This document shows, one piece after another, positions 45,230 through 53,917 of a stretch of 64,000 nt of DNA. The position numbers were made by a program, and so were the translations under genes. Source of the stretch: Gaiellasilicea sp963731615 (lineage in GTDB: Bacteria; Actinomycetota; Thermoleophilia; Gaiellales; Gaiellaceae); contig CAVSWD010000008.1 in the NCBI GenBank assembly GCA_963731615.1, positions 372,001-436,000 on the forward strand, read 5' to 3'. The notes beneath the pieces are model-generated. The model made no database searches. It saw only the letters and a program-made list of their open reading frames with translations, and was not told the origin of the DNA. The stretch's first letter is position 1. Each line of letters begins with the position of its first letter.

Positions 45230-48129
45230 CCGTCGATCTCAGCCTCGAGCTCCTCGGCTTCCTCGAGCCGGTTGCGCTCGCGCAGGAAACGCGCCAGCGC
45301 GACGAGCAGCTCGCGGCGGATCAGATGCAGCTCCCGGCCCTCGACCACCGCGACCGCGTCGCGTAGCAACTCCTCGGCCTCCGCGTCGCGACCCTGCGCC
45401 GCGCGCACGATTCCGAGCGCCATCCGCGTCGTCGCGCGCGAGCTGGTGTCGTGGGGGCCGACCGTCTCACGTGCCTCGTGCGCGTACTGCTCGGCCTCGT
45501 CGACCTTCCCACGCGCGACGAGCACCTGTGAGAGGCCACGCTGGCTCTCGCAGAGCGTGCCCCGGTCCTCGAGCGGCGTCAGGATCCGAATCGCGTCGCG
45601 GAAGTGCCGGTCGGCCGCGACCAGATCGCCTCGCCGCCGCTCGACCCAGCCGTAGTGGTTGTGCACGCGCGCGAGCGCCCAGGCGTTGCCGGACTGGGAG
45701 AAGAGCTCCTCAGCGCGGTCGAGCCCCGCCGCCGCCTCGTCGAACAGGCCGCGAAGCGAGTCGATCCGGCTCCGCGAGACGAGCGCCCAGCCGAGCGCGG
45801 TGATGTTGCCGCTCTCGTCGGCGAGCTCGAACGCCTCCCCCGCGAGCTTCGCGGCGCTGTCGAGATCGAGCCGCGCGATTGCACAGCTGGCCAGCTCGTC
45901 GGCTGCGCTGGCCTCGAGATCCTTGCGTCCGATCTGGCGCGCGACCTCGAGCGCCTTCGTGTTCCAGCGCTCGTCGTCGTCGAGGTCCCCAAGCCACCAG
46001 CCGATCCGGGCCCGCGTCGTCAGTGCCTCGTAGCGGTCCTCCGGCTTCCCGTCCTCGAGCAGGACGAGCGCCCGCTCGACGAGCTCGCGGCCGCGCGGGA
46101 GGTCGGCGTCGCGGAGGAGCGCGTTCTCGGCGAGCGCGGTCAGGGCGAGGCCCTGCAGCCGCTGATCGCCCGCCTCCGTCGCCTCGGCGAAGACACGCTC
46201 CATCTCCACGCCCTGCGCGGGCAGGTCCGCGATCCGGCGCGCCGCCCGTGCGGCGAGGAAACGGCGCTGCAGCGTCGGCTCGAGCTCGACCGACCTCACG
46301 AGCAGGCGCCGCGCCGAGCGGTTTGCCTCGCGGGCGAGCGCGCGCCGGCCTGCCTTCTCGAGCGCAGCGGCTGCGCGCGTGGCGAGCTCGGGCGGCACGA
46401 TGCCGTCCAGCTCCTCCAACAGCGTCGCCGCCTGGTCGAGGTGGTAGGCGCGAATCTCGACGAGCTCCTCCCCGGCCCGCTCGTGCAGCCAGTCGGTGAA
46501 CTCGACGTGCAGCTCCGCGCGCACGGCCTTGGCAAGCCCGGCATAGGCGACGTCGCGAATGAGCACGTGCTTGAAGCGGTAGGCCCGCTCGCCCGTGATC
46601 GAGGAGCGGCTTTCGCGAGTGACGAAATCACGCAGCAGCAGATCGTCGAGCACCGGCTCGACCTCCTCGAGGTCTGGAAGCAGCTGGGCGACGGCGCTCT
46701 CCCAGAAGATGCGGCCGATCACCGACGCACGCTGCAGCAGACGCTTCTCGCTCCGCGGCAGCCGGTCGATGCGCGCGGCGATCATCGCCTGGAGCGTGTC
46801 GGGGATCCGCTTGGCGGCGGTGCCGCCCTCGAGCAGCATCCGCGTCGTCTCCTCGACGAACAGTGGGTTCCCCTCGGTCTTCTCGAGCAGCGTGCGGCGC
46901 TCGGCCGTGGAGAGCTCGCGCTCGGCGAGCAGCGCGTCGAGCAGCTCCTCGCTCTCGTCCGGTCCCAGCGGCTCGAGCTCGATCGCGGTCGCACGCAGGC
47001 GGCCCCCGCCCCAGCCGGGGCGGATATCGAGCAGCTCCGGCCGGGCGAGGCACACGATCAGGAGCGGCGCATCCTTGACCCGCTCGGCCAGATGCTCGAT
47101 CAACTCGAGCAGCGGCTCCTCGGCCCAGTGGACGTCCTCGAAGACGAGGATCAGCGGCTGAGCGTCGGCGAGCTCTGCGGCCCACTCGCGGGCAGCCCAG
47201 GCGATCTCCTCCTGGCTCCGCTCGGCCTCGATCCCCTCCAGCACGCCGACGGCCAGCGCGAGCAGGTCGGCGACGGCGTCGTCGCCGCAACAGGCGCGGA
47301 GCTTCGCGACCGCGTCCTGAACCGGGTCGTCGTCCGCGATTCCGGCTGCCACCTTGACCATCTCGGCGATCGGCCAGTAGGTGACGCCCTCGCCGTAGGG
47401 CAGCGAGCGTCCGGCAAGGATCGTCGCACCCTCGACGCCGGCGACGAACTCCCGGGCAAGCCGGCTCTTGCCGACGCCGGGTTCGGCGTAGATCGTGAAC
47501 AGATGCGCACGCTTGTCCCGGATCACGCGCGACAGTGTGTTGTGGAGCAGCTCGAGCTCGAACTCGCGGCCGACGAAGCTGGCAGCGATCCGCTGCGCAC
47601 GGTCGCCGCTGTCTCTCACCGACTCGAGCCGCCAGGCGACCAGTGGCTCGCCGAAGCCTTTCAGCGCCAGCTCGCCCCGCTCCTCGGTCTCGACGATGCC
47701 GACCGTCAACCGCTGAGCGAAGGGCCCGATCAGGATCTCACCCGGCGCAGCAGCCTGCTGCAGCCTCGCCGCGACGTTGACCGCCTCGCCGGTCGCGAAG
47801 GTCGAGTCGGACTCGTCGGCGACGACCTCGCCCGCCTCGACGCCGATCCTCGCTTCCAGGCCGAGACCGTGCACCGATTCGAGGATCGCCGCCGCGGCGC
47901 GGACGGCGCGCTCCGCGTCGTCCTCGTGCGCCTGCGGAATCCCGAAGGCGGCCATGACGGCGTCGCCCGCGAACTTCTCGACGATGCCGCCGTGCGTGGC
48001 GATGCAATGCGAGACCTGCTCGAAGAACGAGTTGACGCGACGACGCACGATCTCGGGGTCGCTGGCAGCGACGAACTCGGTCGAGCCGACGAGATCGACG
48101 AACAGCACGGTTGCGAGCTTGCGTTCCAC
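45205..48129 (-). CDS. Class III cyclase - AAA ATPase - TPR regulator
   Basis: 974 residues. Cyclase homology domain 1-170: KLATVLFVDLVGSTEFVAAS (metal Asp), VEKFAGDAVMAAFGIP (Lys and second Asp), GEAVNVAARLQQAAAPGEIL (Asn and Arg), so catalytic residues look complete. ATPase from about 195: Walker A IYAEPGVGKSRLAREFVAG, Walker B LILVFEDVHWAEEP. C-terminal TPR-like helices to the end. Proteins of this type are common in actinobacteria; product could be cAMP. No HTH. GTG start 48129 lies six bases after TACAAT. Confidence 0.88.
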   Translation of the reverse strand: MERKLATVLFVDLVGSTEFVAASDPEIVRRRVNSFFEQVSHCIATHGGIVEKFAGDAVMAAFGIPQAHEDDAERAVRAAAAILESVHGLGLEARIGVEAGEVVADESDSTFATGEAVNVAARLQQAAAPGEILIGPFAQRLTVGIVETEERGELALKGFGEPLVAWRLESVRDSGDRAQRIAASFVGREFELELLHNTLSRVIRDKRAHLFTIYAEPGVGKSRLAREFVAGVEGATILAGRSLPYGEGVTYWPIAEMVKVAAGIADDDPVQDAVAKLRACCGDDAVADLLALAVGVLEGIEAERSQEEIAWAAREWAAELADAQPLILVFEDVHWAEEPLLELIEHLAERVKDAPLLIVCLARPELLDIRPGWGGGRLRATAIELEPLGPDESEELLDALLAERELSTAERRTLLEKTEGNPLFVEETTRMLLEGGTAAKRIPDTLQAMIAARIDRLPRSEKRLLQRASVIGRIFWESAVAQLLPDLEEVEPVLDDLLLRDFVTRESRSSITGERAYRFKHVLIRDVAYAGLAKAVRAELHVEFTDWLHERAGEELVEIRAYHLDQAATLLEELDGIVPPELATRAAAALEKAGRRALAREANRSARRLLVRSVELEPTLQRRFLAARAARRIADLPAQGVEMERVFAEATEAGDQRLQGLALTALAENALLRDADLPRGRELVERALVLLEDGKPEDRYEALTTRARIGWWLGDLDDDERWNTKALEVARQIGRKDLEASAADELASCAIARLDLDSAAKLAGEAFELADESGNITALGWALVSRSRIDSLRGLFDEAAAGLDRAEELFSQSGNAWALARVHNHYGWVERRRGDLVAADRHFRDAIRILTPLEDRGTLCESQRGLSQVLVARGKVDEAEQYAHEARETVGPHDTSSRATTRMALGIVRAAQGRDAEAEELLRDAVAVVEGRELHLIRRELLVALARFLRERNRLEEAEELEAEIDGYSALIPA

Positions 48130-48141
48130 CCTCTGATTGTA
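48130..48141 (-). promoter_or_regulatory. -10 box and leaderless start of the cyclase-ATPase gene
   Basis: Minus strand TACAAT (48141-48136), six bases, GTG 48129. The best -10 match among the leaderless starts. Confidence 0.52.
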
Positions 48142-48174
48142 GTGACGAGACAGGTGGCTGGGCCTGCGCCCGAG

Positions 48175-49336
48175 CTAGCTGCGGGAGTCGCTCCGCAGCA
48201 GCGTCGGGCAGCGTGTGCCGGCCGGGAAGACGCCGCGAACAGTGCGGCCGGAGGTGAGGTCGACGACGGAGCGGAGGAAGGCGTCGCGGCACGAGTAGCC
48301 GAGGCGGCCCTGCTTCTTCAACCACGTCGCTCCGCCGAGCTCCACGCGGTAGCGCTGCACGCCGTCGAAGCCGTACGCGGTGACGTTCAACGCCTGCCGG
48401 CTCGGCGCGCTCTCCACGAGCAGATTGCGGCCGACCGCGGTGAAGCTGCTCGCCGTGGGATCGACCATGCGAGTCTTCCGGGTGCGCACGTCGACGATCC
48501 GCAGTCCGGCCGGCCGGGAGGTGCCCTCGCTGCTCCATTGCCGCCCGCTGACTGCCAGCAGCCCGCCACCCAGCCAGTGGGCGGAGCGCACCGAACCGTC
48601 GCTGACCTTCGCGAGCGTGCGCAACTGCCCGGGATCGGCGACGGCAAGCGTCCGGAGATCGACGACGAAGACGCGGTCCCCGTCCACGAGATGGGCCTTG
48701 CGACCCGAGCGGATCGACTGCGAGCCCCGGTACCAACTGCCTTCGCCCGAACATCCCGATCACCGCTTGCGGCACCGAAGCGACTCTCGGCCGACCCTCC
48801 GCGTCGACCACCGCCAGCGCTGCAGGCGCGATCCGCCCGCGCGGGCCGAGCAGGAAGACGAGGCCATCCGGCAGGCGCTCGAACTGGAACGCGAACGGCC
48901 GCGGGATCCGCATCCGTCTGATCACCGTGCCCGCGAGCGGATCCACGGTGGCGACGACGGCGCCGCCGGGCGTGTCGACGACGGCCAAGACGCGGTCGAG
49001 GCGCGTCCACGTGACGGCGTGCGTGACGCCGCCTCCCGGCGCGATCCGGGTGCGGGAGACGACCCGCATCGTCGCGGCCTCGATCACGGTCAGCTGCTGC
49101 GGGAAGCTCGCGACGGCCAGATACCGCTTCTGCGGCGACCAGCTCCAGCTGCTCGCGCTCCCGCCGAGCCTCACTCGAATGCCGCTCCGGTCGAGCGAAA
49201 CCGGGTCGTAGCGCGCGACGATGCTGTTGCCGTAGCCGGGCGTGTAGACGAGGCCCGGCACCGTGGCAGTTCCGGAGGCCTGCGCGGCCGGTAGCACGAG
49301 GGCCGCGGTCGCGATCGCAGCGGCGAGGAGCTTCAT
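48175..49336 (-). CDS. Secreted beta-propeller-like protein, frame broken once
   Basis: About 386 residues. Signal peptide MKLLAAAIATAALVLPAAQA. Then repeated 40-50-residue blocks of a YVTN/WD-like propeller: RYLAVASFPQQLTVIEAATM, RVLAVVDTPGGAVVATVDPL, GLVFLLGPRGRIAPAALAVV, and in the second part RVFVVDLRTLAVADPGQLRT, LLAVSGRQWSSEG. An extra base near 48750 separates MFG from EGSWYRGSQSIRSGRKAHLVDG. ATG 49336 is preferred over the upstream in-frame codon at 49363 because of the signal peptide. No enzymatic motif. Confidence 0.78.
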
Positions 49337-49400
49337 GCTGACAGTGGAAGTATGCCCGTTCACGTTCCCGGTACACCCACGGGCGCGGCGGGTTCCTCAG

Positions 49401-49412
49401 TAGCATCGCGAG
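49401..49412 (+). promoter_or_regulatory. -10 box and leaderless start of the phosphohexomutase gene
   Basis: TAGCAT (49401-49406), six bases, ATG 49413. No ribosome binding site. Confidence 0.48.
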
Positions 49413-50753
49413 ATGCTCGACCCCAAGGTCTTCAAGGCCTATGACGTGCGCGGTGTCTATCCGGACGAGCTCGACGAAGCCGGGTCCTATGCGATCGGGC
49501 GCGCGTACGTCGAGCACTTCGAGCCCCGCCGGATCGCGGTCGGCCGCGACATGCGACTCTCGTCGCCCTCGATGGCCGAGGCGCTGATCGAAGGCGCGGC
49601 GGACGGGGGCGCGGAGGTGCTGGACCTCGGGATGGTCGGCACCGAGATGGTCTACTTCGCCGTCGCCGAGCTGGGACTCGACGGCGGCGTCTGCGTCACC
49701 GCGTCGCACAACCCGAAGCAGTACACCGGCATGAAGATCGTCCGCCGCGGGGCGCTGCCGGTGGGCGGCGAATCGGGGCTGCTGGACGTGCGCGACCGGG
49801 CGATTGTGTTACAGGAACACGAGCCCTCCTCGACGCGCACCGTCAGCAACCACGACATCTGGAACGCCTTCGTCGAGAAGGTTTTGTCCTTTGTGGACGT
49901 GTCGGCGATCAAGCCGCTGCGCGTCGTGATCGACGCAGCGAACGGGATGGCCGGCGCGATGCTGCCGCCGGTGCTCGAGCGGCTGCCGATCGACGCGGTG
50001 TGCTGCTACTTCGAGCCCGACGGGTCATTCCCGAATCACGAGCCGAACCCGCTCCTGCCCGAGAACCGCGAGTTCATCATCGGGAAGACGCTGGCGGAGA
50101 ACGCCGATCTGGGCGTCGCCTACGACGGCGACGCCGACCGCTGCTTCTTCGTCGACGACACGGGCGAGTTCGTCCCGGGCGACTTCGTGACGGCCTTGCT
50201 CGCCGAGTCGATCCTGGAGAAGGAGGACGGCGGCAACGTCATCTATGACGTGCGGGCGAGCTGGGCGGTGCCGGAGACGATCGAACGCGCGGGCGGTACG
50301 CCACTCGTGAACCGGGTCGGTCACGCCTACATCAAGCACCGCATGCGCAAGGAGAATGCGATCTTCGGTGGCGAGGTCTCGGCGCACTACTACTTCCGCG
50401 ACTTCTCCCAGGCCGACTCGGGCGTCGTCCCGTTCCTGCTCCTGCTCGAGCTGATCTCGAAACGGGACCGGAAGCTGTCCGAGATCCTTGCGCCGTACCG
50501 CGAGCGGTTCTTCCTCACCGGCGAGATCAACACCCCGGTCGCAGACGTGCCGCTGAAGCTCCAGGAGCTGAAGGAGCGCTACGCCGACGCGCGCGTCACG
50601 CATCTCGACGGGATCTCCGTCGACTACGACGACTGGCACTTCAATGTCCGCCCGTCCAACACGGAGCCGCTGCTGCGCCTCAACCTCGAGGCACGCTCCG
50701 AGGAGCTGATGGAGGCGAAGCGGGACGAGGTGCTCGACCTGATCCGCTCGTGA
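49413..50753 (+). CDS. manB: Phosphomannomutase / phosphoglucomutase
   Basis: 446 residues, four-domain alpha-D-phosphohexomutase. Phosphoserine loop VCVTASHNPKQYTGMKIV, metal loop VAYDGDADRCFFVDD, sugar loop GGEVSAHYYFRDF, phosphate loop NVRPSNTEPLLRLNLEA. The sugar loop GGExSxHxxF allows both glucose and mannose phosphates. Makes mannose-1-P or glucose-1-P for cell-wall glycans. Its stop overlaps the thioesterase start (GTGA) so the two are coupled. Confidence 0.94.
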   Translation: MLDPKVFKAYDVRGVYPDELDEAGSYAIGRAYVEHFEPRRIAVGRDMRLSSPSMAEALIEGAADGGAEVLDLGMVGTEMVYFAVAELGLDGGVCVTASHNPKQYTGMKIVRRGALPVGGESGLLDVRDRAIVLQEHEPSSTRTVSNHDIWNAFVEKVLSFVDVSAIKPLRVVIDAANGMAGAMLPPVLERLPIDAVCCYFEPDGSFPNHEPNPLLPENREFIIGKTLAENADLGVAYDGDADRCFFVDDTGEFVPGDFVTALLAESILEKEDGGNVIYDVRASWAVPETIERAGGTPLVNRVGHAYIKHRMRKENAIFGGEVSAHYYFRDFSQADSGVVPFLLLLELISKRDRKLSEILAPYRERFFLTGEINTPVADVPLKLQELKERYADARVTHLDGISVDYDDWHFNVRPSNTEPLLRLNLEARSEELMEAKRDEVLDLIRS

Positions 50754-51211
50754 CGACCGTCGAGCTCGGCCGGGTCACCGACCGCAAGCCGCCGTTCAAG
50801 TACTCGGCGATCGCGCGTGTCTGGTTCTCGGACACCGATGCGCAGGGGATCGTCTACTACGGCCGCTACCTCCCCTACTTCGACCACGCGAGAACGGAGT
50901 ACCACCGCCACCTGGGCAGGTCCGGGGACGAGCTCGAGGGCTACGACTTCGTCATGCGGGCGTCGAACGTCGAGTACCACGCGCCGGCGCGGTTCGACGA
51001 CCTGCTCGAGATCTTCGTCCGGGCGGCCCGGATCGGCCGGACGAGCACGACGTACGAGTGTGCGGCCTACCGGATGGAGGACGACGCGCTGATGGTGACG
51101 GCAACCCAGACGCTCGTCCTCGTCGACCTCGACGAGCGGCGTGCCTGCGAGATCCCGGCGGCGTATCGCGAGCGGATCGGGGCGTTCGAGGGCGGGGATC
51201 TCGAGGCGTGA
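50750..51211 (+). CDS. 4HBT-family acyl-CoA thioesterase
   Basis: 153 residues, hot-dog fold. Signature ARVWFSDTDAQGIVYYGRYL and YFDHARTEYHRHLG, where the Asp of TDAQG is catalytic in YbgC-type thioesterases. Remaining strands: DFVMRASNVEYHAPARFDDL, SSTTYECAAYRMEDDALMV-like and TQTLVLVDLDERRACEIP. Coupled to the phosphohexomutase upstream and overlapping the GAF pseudogene downstream (GTGA). Confidence 0.92.
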   Translation: MTTVELGRVTDRKPPFKYSAIARVWFSDTDAQGIVYYGRYLPYFDHARTEYHRHLGRSGDELEGYDFVMRASNVEYHAPARFDDLLEIFVRAARIGRTSTTYECAAYRMEDDALMVTATQTLVLVDLDERRACEIPAAYRERIGAFEGGDLEA

Positions 51212-51570
51212 GCGCGCAGTCGGAGGCACTCGAGGAGGTCGAGCGAGATGCTCGGCGGCGGCGGCGAGGCGGACGAGATGCTGCGGCGGGTAGTCGCGAT
51301 CCTGCACCAACGCCTACGGGGCGAGACGATCTGGGTCAGCTTCGTCGAGGGAGACGAGTTGGTGCGCGGCCCGGTCGCTGGCGCGGAGGCCGAGACCATG
51401 ACGTGATCGAGTCCTTCCCGGTGCTGTTCGAGGTCGGACGTAGCGCGGATCTGCGCTCCTGGTCTCCTACTCGAAAGTGAAGACCGCGTCTACTCGCACG
51501 GGTCGCCGAACTCGTATCTCCGTATGCCCTTGTCGGCTGGGACACGGGCGGCGAAGAATGGAACCCCTGA
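51208..51570 (+). pseudogene. GAF-domain protein, broken by several indels
   Basis: No single frame is open. GTG 51208 gives VSAQSEALEEVERDA; a one-base shift at 51248 gives MLGGGGEADEMLRRVVAILHQRLRGETIWVSFVEGDELV; another frame gives VIESFPVLFEVGRSADLR; the end, in yet another frame, reads ARVAELVSPYALVGWDTGGEEWNP with stop at 51568-51570. Together these are the start, core and the WDTGGEEW ending of short actinobacterial GAF proteins. At least three shifts of mixed sign within 360 bp, unlike the single shifts elsewhere, suggest true decay. Confidence 0.7.
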
Positions 51571-51575
51571 ACCGC

Positions 51576-51611
51576 GCGCCCGCCCGACAGTGTGGCCTCT
51601 CGGACGGGCGC
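51576..51611 (+). terminator. Stem-loop after the GAF pseudogene
   Basis: GCGCCCG-C-CCGA (51576-51587) pairs with TCGG-A-CGGGCGC (51600-51611), 11 of 12 positions, 12-nt loop. No clear U-tract. Probably terminates the mutase-thioesterase unit. The remaining gap to 51695 shows no feature. Confidence 0.4.
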
Positions 51612-51695
51612 CGCAGTAGCCCCCACGACCCCTCTCCCCTACCTACTCGTTGTACTGGGATTCGGCCCCGCGTCTATCCCTGGTTCGAGGTACCC

Positions 51696-51728
51696 CACTC
51701 GTTCGAGGGACGATCCCTCGAACGAGTG
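51696..51728. repeat. Perfect 15-bp palindrome upstream of response regulator
   Basis: Arms CACTCGTTCGAGGGA (51696-51710) and its exact complement (51714-51728), loop CGA. It ends five bases before the first operator half-site of the response regulator. May be a terminator, an operator or a transcript-shielding hairpin. Confidence 0.65.
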
Positions 51729-51733
51729 ATCGT

Positions 51734-51768
51734 CGTCTCACGAACTTCTTAGGCCGGGTGCGCACAAT
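51734..51768 (+). promoter_or_regulatory. Regulator promoter with one clear operator unit
   Basis: A unit containing TTCTTAGG (51745-51755) is preceded at 11-bp spacing by a weaker unit with CTCA (51734-51744). CACAAT (51763-51768) lies six bases before ATG 51775. The TTCTTAGGCC core is shared with the four-repeat array at 53823-53866, supporting autoregulation. Confidence 0.55.
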
Positions 51769-51774
51769 GGCGGC

Positions 51775-52449
51775 ATGCGAGTCCTCGTGGTCGACGACGA
51801 GCCCGCGGTGCGCGAGTCGCTCCGCCGTGCGCTCCAGCTCGAGGGCTACGACGTCGAGCTCGCGGGCGACGGCGCCGAGGCACTGGATCGGCTGCGCGAC
51901 ACAGACGACGTCGATGCAGTCGTGCTCGACGTCTCGATGCCCAGGCTGGACGGGCTCGAGGCGTGCAGGCGGCTCCGGCGCGACGGAAATGCCCTGCCGA
52001 TGCTGATGCTGACCGCGCGCGACGAGGTCTTGGACCGGGTTGCCGGCCTGGACGCCGGCGCGGACGACTACGTCGTCAAGCCGTTCGCGCTCGAGGAGCT
52101 CCTGGCGCGCCTGCGTGCGCTGCTGCGACGACTCGGCCCCGAAGAGGGCGAGGCGCTCCGCTTCGCCGATCTCGAGCTCGATCCGGCGACGCGGGAAGTG
52201 CGGCGCGGCACCGACTCGATCGAGTTGACGCGGACGGAGTTCTCGCTGCTCGAGCTCTTCCTGCTCAATCCCCGCCAGGTGCTGACACGTTCGGTCATCT
52301 TCGAGCGCGTCTGGGGCTACGACTTCGGCTTCGGCTCGAACTCGCTCGACGTCTACATCGGCTACCTGCGCCGGAAGACGGAGCAGGGCGGCAAGCCACG
52401 GCTGATCCAGACGATCCGCGGCGTCGGCTACGCATTGCGCGAGACATGA
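51775..52449 (+). CDS. OmpR-family response regulator, MprA-like
   Basis: 224 residues. Receiver: LVVDDEPAVRESLRRAL, phospho-acceptor Asp near residue 51 in AVVLDVSMPRLDGLEA, MLTARDEVLDRVAGLDAGADDYVVKPFALEELLARL. Winged helix: LTRTEFSLLELFLLNPRQVL and NSLDVYIGYLRRKTEQGGKP. The order regulator-kinase-(secreted protein)-HtrA mirrors mprA-mprB-pepD of mycobacteria, where MprA binds 8-bp direct repeats. Stop overlaps the kinase ATG (ATGA). Probably controls itself and the downstream genes through the TTAGG repeats. Confidence 0.92.
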   Translation: MRVLVVDDEPAVRESLRRALQLEGYDVELAGDGAEALDRLRDTDDVDAVVLDVSMPRLDGLEACRRLRRDGNALPMLMLTARDEVLDRVAGLDAGADDYVVKPFALEELLARLRALLRRLGPEEGEALRFADLELDPATREVRRGTDSIELTRTEFSLLELFLLNPRQVLTRSVIFERVWGYDFGFGSNSLDVYIGYLRRKTEQGGKPRLIQTIRGVGYALRET

Positions 52450-53804
52450 GCTTCCGGACCCGCCTCACGCTCGCCGCTGCCGCCGCCGTCGCGATCGCGG
52501 TCGTCGCCGCCTCGGCGATCACCTACGGACTGGTACGGAGCGAGCTGCGCGACCAGGTCGACGAGACGCTGAAGGCGCGGGCCCGCGACCTACCTCGCAA
52601 GCTCGACGTGATCGGCGACCCGGACGGCAAGCAGTTCCTCAACCTGCGGCCCGAACGCTTCGGCGGCGTTGCGGTGTTCACGCAGCTCGTGCGGCAGGAC
52701 GGCGAGGCGGTCACACCGCCGGGCACCTCCGGTCAGCTGCCGGTGTCGGAGCGTGCCCTCGCGGCCGCTCGCGGCGAGGCCGACGAGCCGTTCTACGAGG
52801 ATGCGAACGTGGAGGACACGCATGTCCGCGTCCTGACGATCCCGCTCGGGCAGGGTTACGCGGTTCAGATCGCCAGGTCGCTCGAGGAGGTCGACCGGGT
52901 GCTGGCGCGGATCAGCCGCTGGCTGATCGCGCTGGCGCTGATCGGGACCGCGACTGCGGCCGCGCTCGGCCTGGCCGTCGCTCGCGCCGTCCTGGCTCCC
53001 GTTCAGCGGCTGACGAAGACGGCCGAGGAGGTGTCGGAGACGCGCGATCTCTCACGCCGGATCGACGCGTCCGGAACCGACGAGCTCTCGCGGCTCGCTG
53101 CGACCTTCAACACGATGCTCGGCGCGCTCGAGGACTCGGCCCGCGCCCAGCGGCAACTCGTCTCGGACGCGTCGCACGAGCTGCGGACGCCGCTGACCAG
53201 CCTGCGCACGAACATCGAGGTGCTCGCCCGCGACGAGACCCTGCCGCCCGGTGAGCGCGAGAAGCTCCTGCGCGACGTGACCGAGCAGCTGCTGGAGATG
53301 ACCGCGCTCATCGCCGAGCTCGTCGAGCTCGCACGCGGCGACCAGGCGCCGCCGGAACCGGAAGACGTCCGGCTCGACCTCGCCACGGCCGACGCGATCG
53401 AGCGAACCCGCCGCAACCACCCGGGCCTCTCGTTCAAGCCGGAGCTGGACGAATCGCTGATCCGCGGCGTTCCGTCCACGATCGAGCGCGCGATCTCGAA
53501 TCTGCTCGACAACGCGGCGAAGTGGAGCCCGCCCGGCGGTGAGATCGAGGTGACCGTGCGCGACGGCGAGGTGACCGTGCGCGACCATGGTCCCGGGATC
53601 GACGAGGAGGACGTGCCCTTCGTGTTCGACCGCTTCTACCGCGCTCCCGCCGCTCGGGGCTTGCCCGGTTCGGGACTCGGGCTCGCGATCGTGCGCCAGG
53701 TGGCCGAGTCTCACGGGGGCGGCGTCACCGCCGAGCCCGCCGAGGGTGGCGGCACGCGGATGCGGCTCTCGTTGCCGGTCGAGTCCGCCTCGGACTCGTC
53801 GTAG
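52446..53804 (+). CDS. Sensor histidine kinase, MprB-like
   Basis: 452 residues. Membrane helix near residues 5-30 (LTLAAAAAVAIAVVAASAITYGL), extracytoplasmic domain of about 125 residues, second helix RWLIALALIGTATAAALGLAVA, HAMP, HisKA with His near residue 244 (VSDASHELRTPLTSLRTNIE), N-box ISNLLDNAAKWSPPGG, DHGPGIDEEDVPFVFDRFYR, and GSGLGLAIVRQVAESHGG. Four-base overlap with the regulator gene. In mycobacteria the orthologous sensor answers envelope stress and is tied to the HtrA protease; the ligand here is unknown. Confidence 0.92.
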   Translation: MSFRTRLTLAAAAAVAIAVVAASAITYGLVRSELRDQVDETLKARARDLPRKLDVIGDPDGKQFLNLRPERFGGVAVFTQLVRQDGEAVTPPGTSGQLPVSERALAAARGEADEPFYEDANVEDTHVRVLTIPLGQGYAVQIARSLEEVDRVLARISRWLIALALIGTATAAALGLAVARAVLAPVQRLTKTAEEVSETRDLSRRIDASGTDELSRLAATFNTMLGALEDSARAQRQLVSDASHELRTPLTSLRTNIEVLARDETLPPGEREKLLRDVTEQLLEMTALIAELVELARGDQAPPEPEDVRLDLATADAIERTRRNHPGLSFKPELDESLIRGVPSTIERAISNLLDNAAKWSPPGGEIEVTVRDGEVTVRDHGPGIDEEDVPFVFDRFYRAPAARGLPGSGLGLAIVRQVAESHGGGVTAEPAEGGGTRMRLSLPVESASDSS

Positions 53805-53822
53805 CTCACCGGCGAAATCTCA

Positions 53823-53866
53823 ACTCTTAGGAAGTTCTTCATGTTCGCTCAGGGAGCTCTTAGGCC
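53823..53866 (+). promoter_or_regulatory. Four tandem 11-bp direct repeats
   Basis: Units 53823-53833, 53834-53844, 53845-53855 and 53856-53866, contiguous and in phase. The inner octamers are CTCTTAGG, TTCTTCAT, CGCTCAGG and CTCTTAGG; consensus CTCTTAGG. One turn of DNA per unit is the form bound by tandem OmpR-type dimers. The array starts 18 bp after the kinase stop and ends 51 bp before ATG 53918. Confidence 0.7.
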
Positions 53867-53917
53867 GGGCTGTTCAACTGGGAAGCGTCAAGCCTGATTC
53901 CCGGAAGGAGCAGCGAG

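Noticed and set aside
45604..48921. A 1,105-codon open frame on the plus strand
   Set aside because: It is antisense to the cyclase-ATPase gene, has no domain pattern and an Arg/Glu/Leu composition typical of shadow frames in high-G+C DNA.
51671..51695. tRNA-like GGTTCGA segment
   Set aside because: No acceptor, D or anticodon stem can be folded around it; it belongs to the palindrome region.
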